From CAZFQG01 sp964520785 (GTDB lineage: Bacteria > Planctomycetota > Planctomycetia > Pirellulales > Thermoguttaceae): 50,948 bases of DNA. Shown one piece after another: positions 36,378 through 44,705 of this stretch. The first letter of the stretch is position 1. Each line of letters opens with the position of its first letter. Location of the stretch: NCBI GenBank assembly GCA_964520785.1, contig CAZFQG010000015.1:1-50948 (forward strand), given 5' to 3'. The translations under genes and the position numbers were made by a program. The notes under the pieces are model-generated. The model searched no databases and was not told where the DNA came from. It saw only the letters and a list, made by a program, of their open reading frames with translations.

Positions 36378-37729
36378 CGCCGGCTCACCTTCTTGTCGAC
36401 CTCGCCCATTTCGTCGGTACTCTCCCGTTTTCGCAGGTAGAGTTTGATCGGCACCTCGCCGAAGCTGAGCTGATCACGAAAGACACCCAATAAGTACCGC
36501 TGATACCGTTGCGAAATGGCCTGTGGGTTATTGCAGAACAGGATGATCGTCGGCGGCTCGGTACCGACCTGGGTGGCGTAGTATATCTTCGGCCGCCGGT
36601 TCTTGTACAACGGCGGCGGGCTATGGTCGAGCGCCGCGCGGACCAGATTGTTCAGCCGCGAGGTGGAAATCCTGCTCCGCGCCTGTTTGAAGAGCATCTG
36701 CGAGTGATTGAGCAGCGCCTTCACGTTCTTACCCGATTGGCCGGTAATAAAGGCGATCGGCACGTGCCACATCGTCCGAAAGGTATCGCGCAAGTAGTCG
36801 ACCCAGCGTTCCGTCGGCATGTGGGCGCGCATCAAATCCCACTTGTTCACCACGAAGATGCAAGGCTTGTACTGGTTCACGATGTAGTCGCACAACTGCT
36901 TGTCGACCTTGCTGATCCGCTGCCCGGCGTCGAAGAAGAACAAGACGACGTCCGCGCGGCGGATGCTCCGCTCCGCCCGGTGAGTGCCGTAAAAATCGAC
37001 GTCGGTGCTCACGCTCTTGCGACGCCGGAAACCGGGCGTGTCGATCGCGATGAACGCCTTGCCGTCCATCTCGAAACGCACGTCGACGCTGTCGCGGGTC
37101 GTTCCCGGAATCTCGCTGACGATCATCCGTTCCGATTCGGCCAGTTGGTTGATGAACGTACTCTTTCCCACGTTCCGCCGCCCCACGATCGCGATTCGCA
37201 TCTCCGGCTCCCCCGGCGATTCCTCGTCCAGCGGCGCCGGTAGCCGCTCCTCGATCGCCTGGAGTAGGTCCCACTTGCCCCGGTTCTGCTTCGTGCTGAC
37301 GCGGATGATCTTCTTGCCGAAGCGGTAGAATACGTCCGCGTCGGTATCGAATTTATCGTGATCCGTCTTGTTCGCCACGCACAACACCGGGGCCTGCACG
37401 TAGCGGAGCCGCTTGGCGACCTCATCGTCCAACGGGACGATCCCCTCGAGCGTGTCGACCACGAATAAGATCAACGACGCGGCGTCGACCGCCGTCTGAA
37501 TCTGCTCCTCGACGTGGTCCGTCAGATTATCGCAGTCCTTGATTCCCATCCCCCCCGTATCGACCAACTCAACATACCGGTCTCCCAACTCCGTCAAATA
37601 GGTCATTCGGTCCCGCGTTACGCCCGCGGTGGGGTCGACGATCGCCAGACGACGGCCGGCAAGCCAGTTGAACAGGCTCGACTTGCCGACGTTGGGTCGC
37701 CCGACGATAACGACTTGCGGGATAGGCAT
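36374..37729 (-). CDS. der: Ribosome assembly GTPase Der (EngA)
   Basis: A 451-residue double-GTPase needed for 50S ribosome maturation. Two tandem G domains are complete: GRPNVGKS (9-16), DTGG and NKTD in the first; GRRNVGKS, DTPG and NKWD in the second. A KH-like C-terminal domain follows (NRRPKIYYATQVGTEPPTIILF), where PPT and the FCN/NPQ segment are characteristic. Start ATG at 37729. It heads the der-hemG-ykgJ-like set and is divergent from glmS. Confidence 0.97.
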   Translation of the reverse strand: MPIPQVVIVGRPNVGKSSLFNWLAGRRLAIVDPTAGVTRDRMTYLTELGDRYVELVDTGGMGIKDCDNLTDHVEEQIQTAVDAASLILFVVDTLEGIVPLDDEVAKRLRYVQAPVLCVANKTDHDKFDTDADVFYRFGKKIIRVSTKQNRGKWDLLQAIEERLPAPLDEESPGEPEMRIAIVGRRNVGKSTFINQLAESERMIVSEIPGTTRDSVDVRFEMDGKAFIAIDTPGFRRRKSVSTDVDFYGTHRAERSIRRADVVLFFFDAGQRISKVDKQLCDYIVNQYKPCIFVVNKWDLMRAHMPTERWVDYLRDTFRTMWHVPIAFITGQSGKNVKALLNHSQMLFKQARSRISTSRLNNLVRAALDHSPPPLYKNRRPKIYYATQVGTEPPTIILFCNNPQAISQRYQRYLLGVFRDQLSFGEVPIKLYLRKRESTDEMGEVDKKVSRR

Positions 37730-38134
37730 GAATTTTCAACGGAAAAGCGTTCAAGGGGGGCCGGATAGCATACAGTTGGATGGAAATCCAATGGGTCGAA
37801 CATAGAATTTTAACTTTCCCAGTCCATAAACTGAAGGGTCAGGAAATAAAAATGGGAAAGGAGGGAAAGCACGAGCCCGGACATAATGAGAGGGCAAGAG
37901 GATAGGCACAAGGGACATAGATGGGGAAGAAGCCTTTCAGGTGGCCGTTGCCAAAAGTGATACCGAAAGGACTTTTCCGGCCAGAATCCCGGTTTCGTGC
38001 GTATCAAGGAACGGGGAGGTCCCCTCACCGCCCCCTTCCGCCTTGCGTCCATGCTAGACTTCCTTACCACCCCTAGCAGTGAGTCGCCGGACGTCGGCTT
38101 TCATCCGAGAGACCCCTAATCCAGGAAAAATGCG
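37730..38134. other. Intergenic between der and glmS
   Basis: A purine-rich stretch, then a GC-rich one. No promoter could be assigned with confidence for either gene and there is no glmS-ribozyme-like fold I can recognise. The only long open frame (minus, 37810-38070) has no start signal and odd composition. Confidence 0.5.
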
Positions 38135-40003
38135 ATGTGCGGAATTGTCGGTTATATCGGTTCGAATGAAGCAGTCGAATTCCTTCTAAGCGGGTTGCGG
38201 CGGTTGGAGTACCGGGGGTACGACAGTGCCGGCGTGGCGACGCTCCGCCCCAACGGCGAGATAACGACCGTCAAGACGGTCGGGCGGATCGATTGCCTCA
38301 GCGACAAGCTCGAGGAGGATCCGGCGAGAGGGAACGTCGGAATCGGACACACTCGGTGGGCCACGCACGGCGCGGCCACCTGGGGCAACGCGCATCCCCA
38401 GGCGAGCGAGGACGGGAAAGTCGTCCTGGTCCACAACGGCGTCATCGAGAACTACCATGTCCTGCGAGAACGGCTCGAGGAGAAGGGGTACACGTTCTCT
38501 TCCGATACCGATACCGAGATCATCGCCCAACTCTTCGCCGACACGCTTAAGAGGATGGAACCGGTCGAGGACATCGAGGCGACCGGCTACCAACCGCTGG
38601 TCGACGCGTTGCGGCAGACCCTCGCGCAACTGGTGGGAACGTTCGGCCTGGCGATTCTCCTTCAAGATTATCCCAAGGTCGTTTTGGCGGCGCGGCGCGG
38701 CAGTCCGCTCATCGTGGGGGTCGGGCAAAACGAACACTACGTGGCCAGCGATACCTCCCCTCTGGTCGGCCGCACCGACAAGATCGTGTATCTGGCGGAC
38801 CACGAGATCGCGGTCATTACGCCGAATTCATTGCGGATCATCCACCGCGACGAGGGGCACATCCGGCATCAGGTTCAGACGATTGAGCTGGAATCGGTCG
38901 ACGTCGATCTCGATGGATTCCGGCACTACATGCTCAAGGAGATATTCGAGCAGCCCCAGACCGTCGAGGCGGCCATCCGCGGCCGCTTGGACCACGACGC
39001 GGCCACGGCGAAATTGGGCGGGTTGACTCTCTCGCCGAACCAGATGGGAGACGTCCGCCGCCTGCTCATGACCGCCTGCGGAACCAGTTGGCACGCGGCG
39101 CTCGTCAGCGAATACCAGATCGAATCGGTCGCGCGGCTGCCGGTGGAGGTCGACTACGCCAGTGAACTCCGCTACCGGAATCCACCGGTTGACCGCCGGA
39201 CGCTCGTCTTCGCGATCACCCAGAGCGGCGAAACGGCCGATACGCTCGCGGCGCTGCGCGAAATGAAGCGCAAGGGTCTTCCGGTACTGGGCATCTGCAA
39301 TGTCGTCGGCAGCACCATCGCCAACGAGGCGGACGGCGGCATCTATCTCCGCGCGGGGTCGGAAATCGGCGTCGCCTCGACGAAGGCGTTTACCTCGCAG
39401 TGTACCGTCACGGCACTATTGGCGCTCTATTTCGGCCGGCTGCACCATCTGAGCTATGAAGCCGGATTGCGGATGATCGACGAACTCCTCGAACTCCCCG
39501 GGAAGGTCGCCCAAGCACTCGAATCGAACGACCGGGTGAAGCGGATCGCCGAGAAATACGCCGATTGCGACAATTTCCTCTACCTGGGACGCCAGGCGAA
39601 TTTCCCCGTCGCGCTCGAAGGGGCGCTCAAACTCAAGGAAATCAGCTACATCCACGCCGAAGGCTACCCCGCCGCGGAGATGAAGCACGGGCCGATCGCT
39701 CTCGTTGACGGCAAGACGCCCAGCGTCTTCCTTCTTCCCAGCGGACCCGTCTACGACAAGGTGATGGCCAATGTCCAGGAGATCAAGGCCCGAGGCGGTC
39801 CGGTGATCGCCGTCGTCGAGGAAGGGGACAACAAGGCCAGCCGGCTGGTCGACGACGTCATCGAAATTCCCCGCGTCCGCGAGTTCCTCCAACCCGTCGT
39901 GAGCATCGTTCCCTTGCAGCTTCTTGCCTATCACATCGCCGTGCTGCGCGGGTGCGACGTCGACAAACCGCGGAATCTCGCCAAGAGCGTCACCGTGGAA
40001 TAG
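38135..40003 (+). CDS. glmS: Glutamine-fructose-6-phosphate aminotransferase (isomerising)
   Basis: A 622-residue cytoplasmic enzyme making glucosamine-6-phosphate, the entry to peptidoglycan and LPS precursors. The N-terminal glutaminase domain starts MCGIVGYIG with nucleophile Cys2 (after Met removal), HTRWATHG and a VHNGVIENY segment. Two SIS domains follow, with TACGTSWHA, ITQSGETADT and the C-terminal sequence ending PRNLAKSVTVE. ATG at 38135 follows AGGA; a second ATG at 38130 in another frame is irrelevant. Slightly longer than the usual 608 residues. Confidence 0.97.
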   Translation: MCGIVGYIGSNEAVEFLLSGLRRLEYRGYDSAGVATLRPNGEITTVKTVGRIDCLSDKLEEDPARGNVGIGHTRWATHGAATWGNAHPQASEDGKVVLVHNGVIENYHVLRERLEEKGYTFSSDTDTEIIAQLFADTLKRMEPVEDIEATGYQPLVDALRQTLAQLVGTFGLAILLQDYPKVVLAARRGSPLIVGVGQNEHYVASDTSPLVGRTDKIVYLADHEIAVITPNSLRIIHRDEGHIRHQVQTIELESVDVDLDGFRHYMLKEIFEQPQTVEAAIRGRLDHDAATAKLGGLTLSPNQMGDVRRLLMTACGTSWHAALVSEYQIESVARLPVEVDYASELRYRNPPVDRRTLVFAITQSGETADTLAALREMKRKGLPVLGICNVVGSTIANEADGGIYLRAGSEIGVASTKAFTSQCTVTALLALYFGRLHHLSYEAGLRMIDELLELPGKVAQALESNDRVKRIAEKYADCDNFLYLGRQANFPVALEGALKLKEISYIHAEGYPAAEMKHGPIALVDGKTPSVFLLPSGPVYDKVMANVQEIKARGGPVIAVVEEGDNKASRLVDDVIEIPRVREFLQPVVSIVPLQLLAYHIAVLRGCDVDKPRNLAKSVTVE

Positions 40004-40015
40004 ACCTTGGACGGC

Positions 40016-40321
40016 TTATTCGTCGGGCTCGGTCGGCTCGGGGCGAGTGACCGTTTCTTCAACCGACTCGGTCACCTGGGGAGCGTCGGGCTCCGTGGGC
40101 TCGGCCGGAGGCGCGTCCGCGGTGGCCTGCGCGGCATTCTCCAGTTCCTCCTGTCGGGCCGTTTTTCCGGTCGCGAGAAAGCGGTTCCGGCACCCTCGAC
40201 CCATTCCGCGCCCCATTCCCATTCCTCCCCCACGGCCGCCGCCTCGACCGCGACCCTGACCGCGCCCCCCTCCGGCCCCCGACCCCATTCCTCCGGGGCC
40301 CATTCCATTTCCACCTGGCAT
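40016..40321 (-). CDS. Small glycine-rich DUF5320-like protein
   Basis: A 101-residue protein starting MPGGNGMGPGGMG, with a Gly/Arg/Met-rich first half and GCRNRFLATG, which resembles the R-x-x-R-N-x-(F/Y)-x-A-T-G core of DUF5320 proteins. The second half is acidic and proline-rich. AAGGAG lies six to eight bases before ATG at 40321, and a strong promoter precedes it. DUF5320 proteins are often found near Mrp ATPases or dinitrogenase-cofactor-type proteins, suggesting a metal-related role; no such neighbour is present here. It converges on glmS with 12 bases between the ends. Confidence 0.7.
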   Translation of the reverse strand: MPGGNGMGPGGMGSGAGGGRGQGRGRGGGRGGGMGMGRGMGRGCRNRFLATGKTARQEELENAAQATADAPPAEPTEPDAPQVTESVEETVTRPEPTEPDE

Positions 40322-40384
40322 TGTTCTCTCCTTTTCTAAGGTCGAGCAGTTGATTAACCGCGGATATGAAAGTCCGTACGCTAT

Positions 40385-40413
40385 ATTATTGGCATATGCT
40401 CATAATAAGTCAA
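40385..40413 (-). promoter_or_regulatory. Promoter with palindrome in the spacer, for the DUF5320-like gene
   Basis: On the minus strand TTGACT (40408-40413), 17 bases, AATAAT (40385-40390); each hexamer differs from consensus at one base. The spacer contains GAGCATATGCC, nearly palindromic about GCATATGC, the classic place for a repressor operator. The remainder of 40414-40740 shows no gene. Confidence 0.55.
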
Positions 40414-40740
40414 CAGCCTTTTCCAGGACGGCAAATTCGACCGAATTCGCGGCCGCCACAACTCCTTGCCGTGGAAGCGATTTTGCAACAGGGCTGACTG
40501 GAGACCACGCGGAATGGCGCGCATTCGGGTCGTGAAACGGCTCACGGCGCAAACATCCCTCGAATTCAACGGCTTACGCCGGTTCAATCGCGCCCCGAAT
40601 CCAACCGGTTTGCCACCCCAGAAAAGAAATGCCCCATGCCATGAGGTCCAGCGCCGGGGAAAACACCCAAGCTCGCAACAGAAGCACACCCACAAGCCGG
40701 GGGGCGAGAAGAGCCTGCTTCCACTTTGCCGCCCGGTCAA

Positions 40741-40777
40741 AAAGCGAAAAAACCCGCGCCGGGGTGGACGCGGGTTT
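40741..40777 (-). terminator. Rho-independent terminator of the minus-strand PEP-CTERM gene
   Basis: On the minus strand AAACCCGCG (40769-40777 complement) pairs with CGCGGGTTT (40750-40758 complement), followed by TTTTCGCTTT. It is 36 bases past the stop of the gene at 40814. Confidence 0.85.
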
Positions 40778-40813
40778 GGTGAGTGAAACGAGATTCTTCG
40801 AAGGAGTCTATCG

Positions 40814-41479
40814 TTATCGTCGCCGCCAGATTGTCAGGGCCAGCCCGCCGAGGAGGGACCAGATGAGGAACGTGGTCGGCTCGGGTGTGAGCGTGGTGAC
40901 GGTGGTCCGCAGCCAGAGTGTCTCGCCGGTTGGGGGATAGATGATCTTTCCAGTTGCATCATACTCCGGTGCACGCCATATCCACTGTGCGTCAGCATTG
41001 ATCCCGGCAATCGTGCCCCAGGGACTAACGCCATTGTTGCCGTACGTGGTTGCCGGGCTCCAGACTATTTGGTTCGGATCGTTGAAGTCACTGGGAACCA
41101 CAAGGCCCGTGAAATCATCCTTGGGAAAAACGCCGGCGTATGAATACTCCCACGCCGCCGAAGTCAGGACCGGAACGTTTTCGACCTCACCCCAAACCTG
41201 GGCGAGGAGGGCAGCCGGATTCGTTCCACTTCCGGCGTACTGTTGCACCAGGAAAATGAGCTGGTACTCATGTCCCCAGTCCAGGTCGAGCGAAACCGTG
41301 TCCGCTTTCTGCCATATCTTGGCGTTCGGACCGACCGGAATTGGCTGGGCGTTCCCCCCGTTCTGGTACATGGCGCCAACAACGTTGTCCGCCGTGTACG
41401 TCACCTTGACAATCGACGCTTCACTCCCGGCGACCAACACCACCATCGCGAAAAATAATGCAAATCCTGCTCGTTTCAT
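40814..41479 (-). CDS. PEP-CTERM protein of unknown function
   Basis: A 221-residue exported protein. ATG at 41479 begins a signal peptide (MKRAGFALFFAMVVLVAGSEA); the longer frame to 41593 is not supported. The body has no recognised domain; it is rich in aromatic residues (SLDLDWGHEYQLIFLVQQY, GVFPKDDF, WSPATTYG). The tail TPEPTTFLIWSLLGGLALTIWRRR-like segment (residues 197-221) is a PEP-CTERM signal. A terminator follows, and a promoter plus an internal terminator-like hairpin precede it, which suggests regulated expression. Confidence 0.8.
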   Translation of the reverse strand: MKRAGFALFFAMVVLVAGSEASIVKVTYTADNVVGAMYQNGGNAQPIPVGPNAKIWQKADTVSLDLDWGHEYQLIFLVQQYAGSGTNPAALLAQVWGEVENVPVLTSAAWEYSYAGVFPKDDFTGLVVPSDFNDPNQIVWSPATTYGNNGVSPWGTIAGINADAQWIWRAPEYDATGKIIYPPTGETLWLRTTVTTLTPEPTTFLIWSLLGGLALTIWRRR

Positions 41480-41679
41480 CTTTTCTCTACTCCGCATTAG
41501 GGGCAACACAAATGAAGCTCTGTTACGTGTATCCCATAGTCCACAAACCCCCTGTTTCTCGCGGAAGAAAACTGAAAAGTCCGGAATTAGCACTCAGGAG
41601 GGGGTGTAAGGGCTCGGGCTGGCTGCGGGAGAGGGTGCGTCGAGACTCGGCCGGGGCGGTCGATTCTCCACCGAGCAAG

Positions 41680-41722
41680 AAACAAAAACACCCCGTCACC
41701 TTGGGGCAGAATGGTGACGGGG
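41680..41722 (-). terminator. Terminator-like hairpin in the leader of the PEP-CTERM gene
   Basis: CCCCGTCACC and GGTGACGGGG (41691-41700, 41713-41722) form a perfect 10-bp stem; on the minus strand it is followed by TGTTTTTGTT. It lies between the promoter at 41807-41834 and the ATG at 41479, so it would either attenuate that message or end a small RNA of about 115 nt. Confidence 0.6.
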
Positions 41723-41806
41723 TCCACTCGCTCTATCCGGCAGGCGGTGCAAAAGTCCGCGGGCGGGGCAGGCAAACCCACGGACGGAACCTACCGGACA
41801 TTTTCC

Positions 41807-41834
41807 ATTCTAACAGCCTCTCGCATCGAATCAA
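41807..41834 (-). promoter_or_regulatory. Candidate promoter for the PEP-CTERM leader or a small RNA
   Basis: On the minus strand TTGATT (41829-41834), 16 bases, TAGAAT (41807-41812). The transcript would contain a 9-bp stem GTCCGTGGG / CCCGCGGAC and then GAGCGAGTGGACCCC (41719-41733), a 15-mer also present at 2774-2788 in cassette copy 1. Confidence 0.45.
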
Positions 41835-42214
41835 GAGCCCCACAGGGGCGCGGATGAGAAATGGTGGCCCGGATGCGGTTTTATTGGGGGGCCGATTGAG
41901 AAACCGTTTGACACCCGACGCCATTCGTGCCGCATTCATGGTAATCCAGTGTGTAGGGGAGATTGGATATACCGGGCGATTCTAAGAGAACCTCGCGTTC
42001 AATCTCCCCCTCTTTTCCATATTACTCAGCTTCGCGCCACCCCATTTTATCCGCACCCCACCCGTTCTGAAGACTTGACGGTTGATCCGGGGTCATTCAA
42101 GATAGGGGGGTCGTTTCCGGTCTTTTTTCTTTTTTGTCCGGACTCGACTCGCCGGCGCCGTGGTGGTGTCGGTGAATGTTTCGGGTTTATGTTCAGCTTG
42201 AAGGGAGAACGAGA
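41835..42214. other. Intergenic upstream of the LamG-dockerin gene
   Basis: No gene is supported. TTGACG at about 42074 with a poor -10 17 bases later is the best rightward promoter candidate. A T-rich stretch (42120-42137) precedes the gene's leader. Confidence 0.4.
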
Positions 42215-43249
42215 ATGAAAAAGTCTTTCGTGTTTGTCGCGGTGATCTGTGTGGGTGCGTCAACGGCACTCGCCGGCTTGGAGGTGTACCTCCCGCTCGA
42301 CGGGAATCTCAACGACGCGAGCGGAAAAGGACGCAACGGATCGTTAGTCAGCGGACCGGACGGAACGAACGCGTTCGTTCCGGCTCAGGTCGGGCAGGGT
42401 TTGGACCTGGGGATGGTTGATGAAAGCGTTGCTTTTCTTAACGAGGCGAAGACAACCGGGGATTACGTCGCGATCAACTACCGACTTCCCGACACCGGGT
42501 CCATCGCCGTGTGGTACAAGAAGTTTTCGATCGACTACAACTACGAGACGGTCTGGGACAACAGCGGCAGTAGTACACACCCTTGGGACCAGTGGGAATG
42601 TTGGATCGACAAGAACAGCAAGCTCTGGCACCGCGGAGCGGACGGCGAAGACGGACGCTGGGGCACCGGCGAGGTCACGGCCGATAGACTGAGCGACATC
42701 TACCTCGACGGTACCCATTTGGACCGCTGGTATCACATCGCCGTCACCTGGGAGAAGACTTCGTCCGACAAGATGGCGATGGACATGTACCTCGACGGAG
42801 AATTGGTCTCCGACAACCCGGACGCGTGGTGGCAGGCCCCGGGCAATACGTTCTATCTCGGCGGCGGCAGCGACGGGAATACCTTCGGCGTCGGCGTGTG
42901 GGACGAACTCGCCATTTGGTCCACGCGGCTCGACGCCGGGCAGGTCTCCAATGTCTACAACGACGGAGTCTCGGCCTGGGAAATAATCGGACTTCCCGGT
43001 GATCTCAATGGCGATGGTTTCGTCAACAGCGCCGATCTCGACATTGTTCGCGCGGCCTGGGGACAGAGCGTGAGCGGCGGCTCGGCGGACGGTGATCCCA
43101 ACGGCGACGGTGTCGTCAACAGCGCCGATTTGGACATTGTCCGGGCGAACTGGGGACGAACGGCGTCGGCGGCCGTCCCGGAACCTACGGCGTTTTTATT
43201 GCTCCTTTGCGGCTGGACCTGGGTCGTTATCGCCCGACGGCGCCGATAG
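42215..43249 (+). CDS. LamG-dockerin PEP-CTERM protein
   Basis: A 344-residue exported protein. ATG at 42215 follows AAGGGAG and starts a signal peptide (MKKSFVFVAVICVGASTALA). Residues about 22-240 are a LamG/concanavalin-like sandwich (LEVYLPLDGNLNDASGKGRNG; WYHIAVTWEK; MDMYLDGELV; NTFYLGGGSDG), which usually binds glycans. Two full dockerin F-hand repeats follow: GDLNGDGFVNSADLDIVRAAWG and GDPNGDGVVNSADLDIVRANWG (each described here from 22 residues), with intact calcium ligands. The tail VPEPTAFLLLLCGW and RRRR form a PEP-CTERM anchor. The intact dockerin contrasts with the degenerate first half in LEPR1. Confidence 0.88.
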   Translation: MKKSFVFVAVICVGASTALAGLEVYLPLDGNLNDASGKGRNGSLVSGPDGTNAFVPAQVGQGLDLGMVDESVAFLNEAKTTGDYVAINYRLPDTGSIAVWYKKFSIDYNYETVWDNSGSSTHPWDQWECWIDKNSKLWHRGADGEDGRWGTGEVTADRLSDIYLDGTHLDRWYHIAVTWEKTSSDKMAMDMYLDGELVSDNPDAWWQAPGNTFYLGGGSDGNTFGVGVWDELAIWSTRLDAGQVSNVYNDGVSAWEIIGLPGDLNGDGFVNSADLDIVRAAWGQSVSGGSADGDPNGDGVVNSADLDIVRANWGRTASAAVPEPTAFLLLLCGWTWVVIARRRR

Positions 43250-43383
43250 TAGTCGTACGCGAATGAAAAAAAGGAAGCCAAGAAGGGATTCCTACTTGAT
43301 TTCCAAAAACCGAAAACGGCGGAGATGGGGGGGCCGGTCGCGAAACGGGCCGGCCCTCCGTTCGCCTTGTCGCCGGCAACGGC

Positions 43384-44391
43384 TTACGTCGAAATCGTGT
43401 ACTTCACCAGCGCCTTCATGTAGTTGGCCCGTTCGAAACCGGCCGGGTTGGGGCAGTGTTCTTGACTCATGCTCCCTTTAAGCTGTTCGACCGATGCGTA
43501 ATCGTGCCGTTCCATCCAACGAGCAATCTCGTCGCGGAACGTACCGATCCGGTCCAGGCCTTCCCGGTAAAGGACCGACGCGAGCATGGTTACGTCGGCG
43601 CCCACCAGAAGCGCCTTGAGTATCGCGTCCGACGAATGCAACCCGCCGGTATGAGCCAGCGACGCCTGGACGCGACCGCGGAGAATGGCGATCCAACGCA
43701 GCGCAAGCAGTGCTTCCGATGAATGGCTCAGTTCTAGCTTTGGAGTCGTGTCGAGGTTATCCAGATCAATGTCCGGTTGGAGGAACCGGTTGAACAAGAC
43801 CAAGCCGTCCGCGCCCGCCTCGACCATCTTCTTCGCCATGTTGCCGAAGGCGCCGAAATAGGGACCCGTCTTGACCGCTATCGGGATGGAGACCGCCTTC
43901 TTGACGGCGGAAATCAGATCGAGATAGCGTTTTTCGACCTGCTCTCCCGTCTCCTCCAGATCGGCGGCAATGAAGTAGACATTCAACTCCAGCGCGTCGG
44001 CCCCCGCTTCCTCCAGCAGCTTCGCGTAGCTGGTCCAGCCGCCCGGCGAGGTCCCGTTGAGGCTGGCGATCACCGGAATCTTCACCGCCCGCTTCGCTTC
44101 CCGAACATGCTCCAGATATCTTTCCGGCCCGCGAAAATAGTAGTCGTCGACGACCGGGTACCAGGCACCGTGCTCGGCGTAAAACTCGGAACCGTATTCG
44201 CGCGCGGCCAGGAGTTCCTCGTTTTCGTACTCGATCTGTTCCTCGAACAGCGAGGGAAGAACCACGGCCCCCGCTCCGGCATCCTCCATTTGCCGAATCC
44301 GCCCCACATCCTGAGTCAACGTGCAGGATGCCACGACCAAAGGGGTCTTCAGCTTCAGGCCCAGATACTCCGTACTCAAGTCGACGCTCAT
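43384..44391 (-). CDS. Dihydroorotate-dehydrogenase-like flavoprotein
   Basis: A 335-residue TIM-barrel FMN protein of the PyrD family. Typical segments are LGLKLKTPLVVASC near the start, IASLNGTSPGGW, ADALELNVYF, IPIAVKTGPYF and AGADGLVLFNRF. The end contains HTGGLHSSDAILKALLVGADVTMLASVLY, split here by residues that replace the usual GGI/GG phosphate loops. The family (dihydroorotate dehydrogenase-like, often with pyruvate-synthase or PreA relatives) may not act in pyrimidine synthesis. AAGGAGAAAAGGAT precedes ATG at 44391. It may pair functionally with the PyrK-like protein at 28671, but they are not linked. Confidence 0.85.
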   Translation of the reverse strand: MSVDLSTEYLGLKLKTPLVVASCTLTQDVGRIRQMEDAGAGAVVLPSLFEEQIEYENEELLAAREYGSEFYAEHGAWYPVVDDYYFRGPERYLEHVREAKRAVKIPVIASLNGTSPGGWTSYAKLLEEAGADALELNVYFIAADLEETGEQVEKRYLDLISAVKKAVSIPIAVKTGPYFGAFGNMAKKMVEAGADGLVLFNRFLQPDIDLDNLDTTPKLELSHSSEALLALRWIAILRGRVQASLAHTGGLHSSDAILKALLVGADVTMLASVLYREGLDRIGTFRDEIARWMERHDYASVEQLKGSMSQEHCPNPAGFERANYMKALVKYTIST

Positions 44392-44705
44392 ATCCTTTTC
44401 TCCTTTGTCCGAAAAACGGGGTTGACAAAACGCCCGGATCTATTTCTGCTGAATGATAGTCCGTGGCAAGCGAGGGTCAATACCCCCCCGACTGCTCCCA
44501 ATGGCGGCCAATGAAGGCCCAACGGCGAAATCGGCCGGCTCCGGAATCACGACGATAACGATCACGACGATGCGTGATCGGAGGAAACCACGGAACCGAT
44601 TGCCATCCTCATCCACGGATTTTGGGCGTACAATGGGGGTGATGTGCCCCAAGGACTGCAGCACCTGAAGGTGGTCTTGTTCGATTTCCCCCTTTCCCGA
44701 AGAAC
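44392..44705. other. Intergenic with a perfect palindrome
   Basis: CGATCACG-n6-CGTGATCG at 44559-44580 is a perfect inverted repeat about 125 bases before the next gene; it could be an operator or part of a terminator. No other feature is seen. A minus-strand frame (44440-44739) containing IPEP is considered chance. Confidence 0.45.

Noticed and set aside
37810..38070. Minus-strand 86-codon frame between der and glmS
   Set aside because: No ribosome site, unusual composition and no recognisable domain.
37730..38134. glmS ribozyme or riboswitch in the glmS leader
   Set aside because: No recognisable core sequence; the ribozyme is mainly known from Firmicutes.
41587..41939. Small minus-strand frames over the PEP-CTERM leader
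   Set aside because: They cover the hairpins and have no start signals; the structure suggests non-coding leader.
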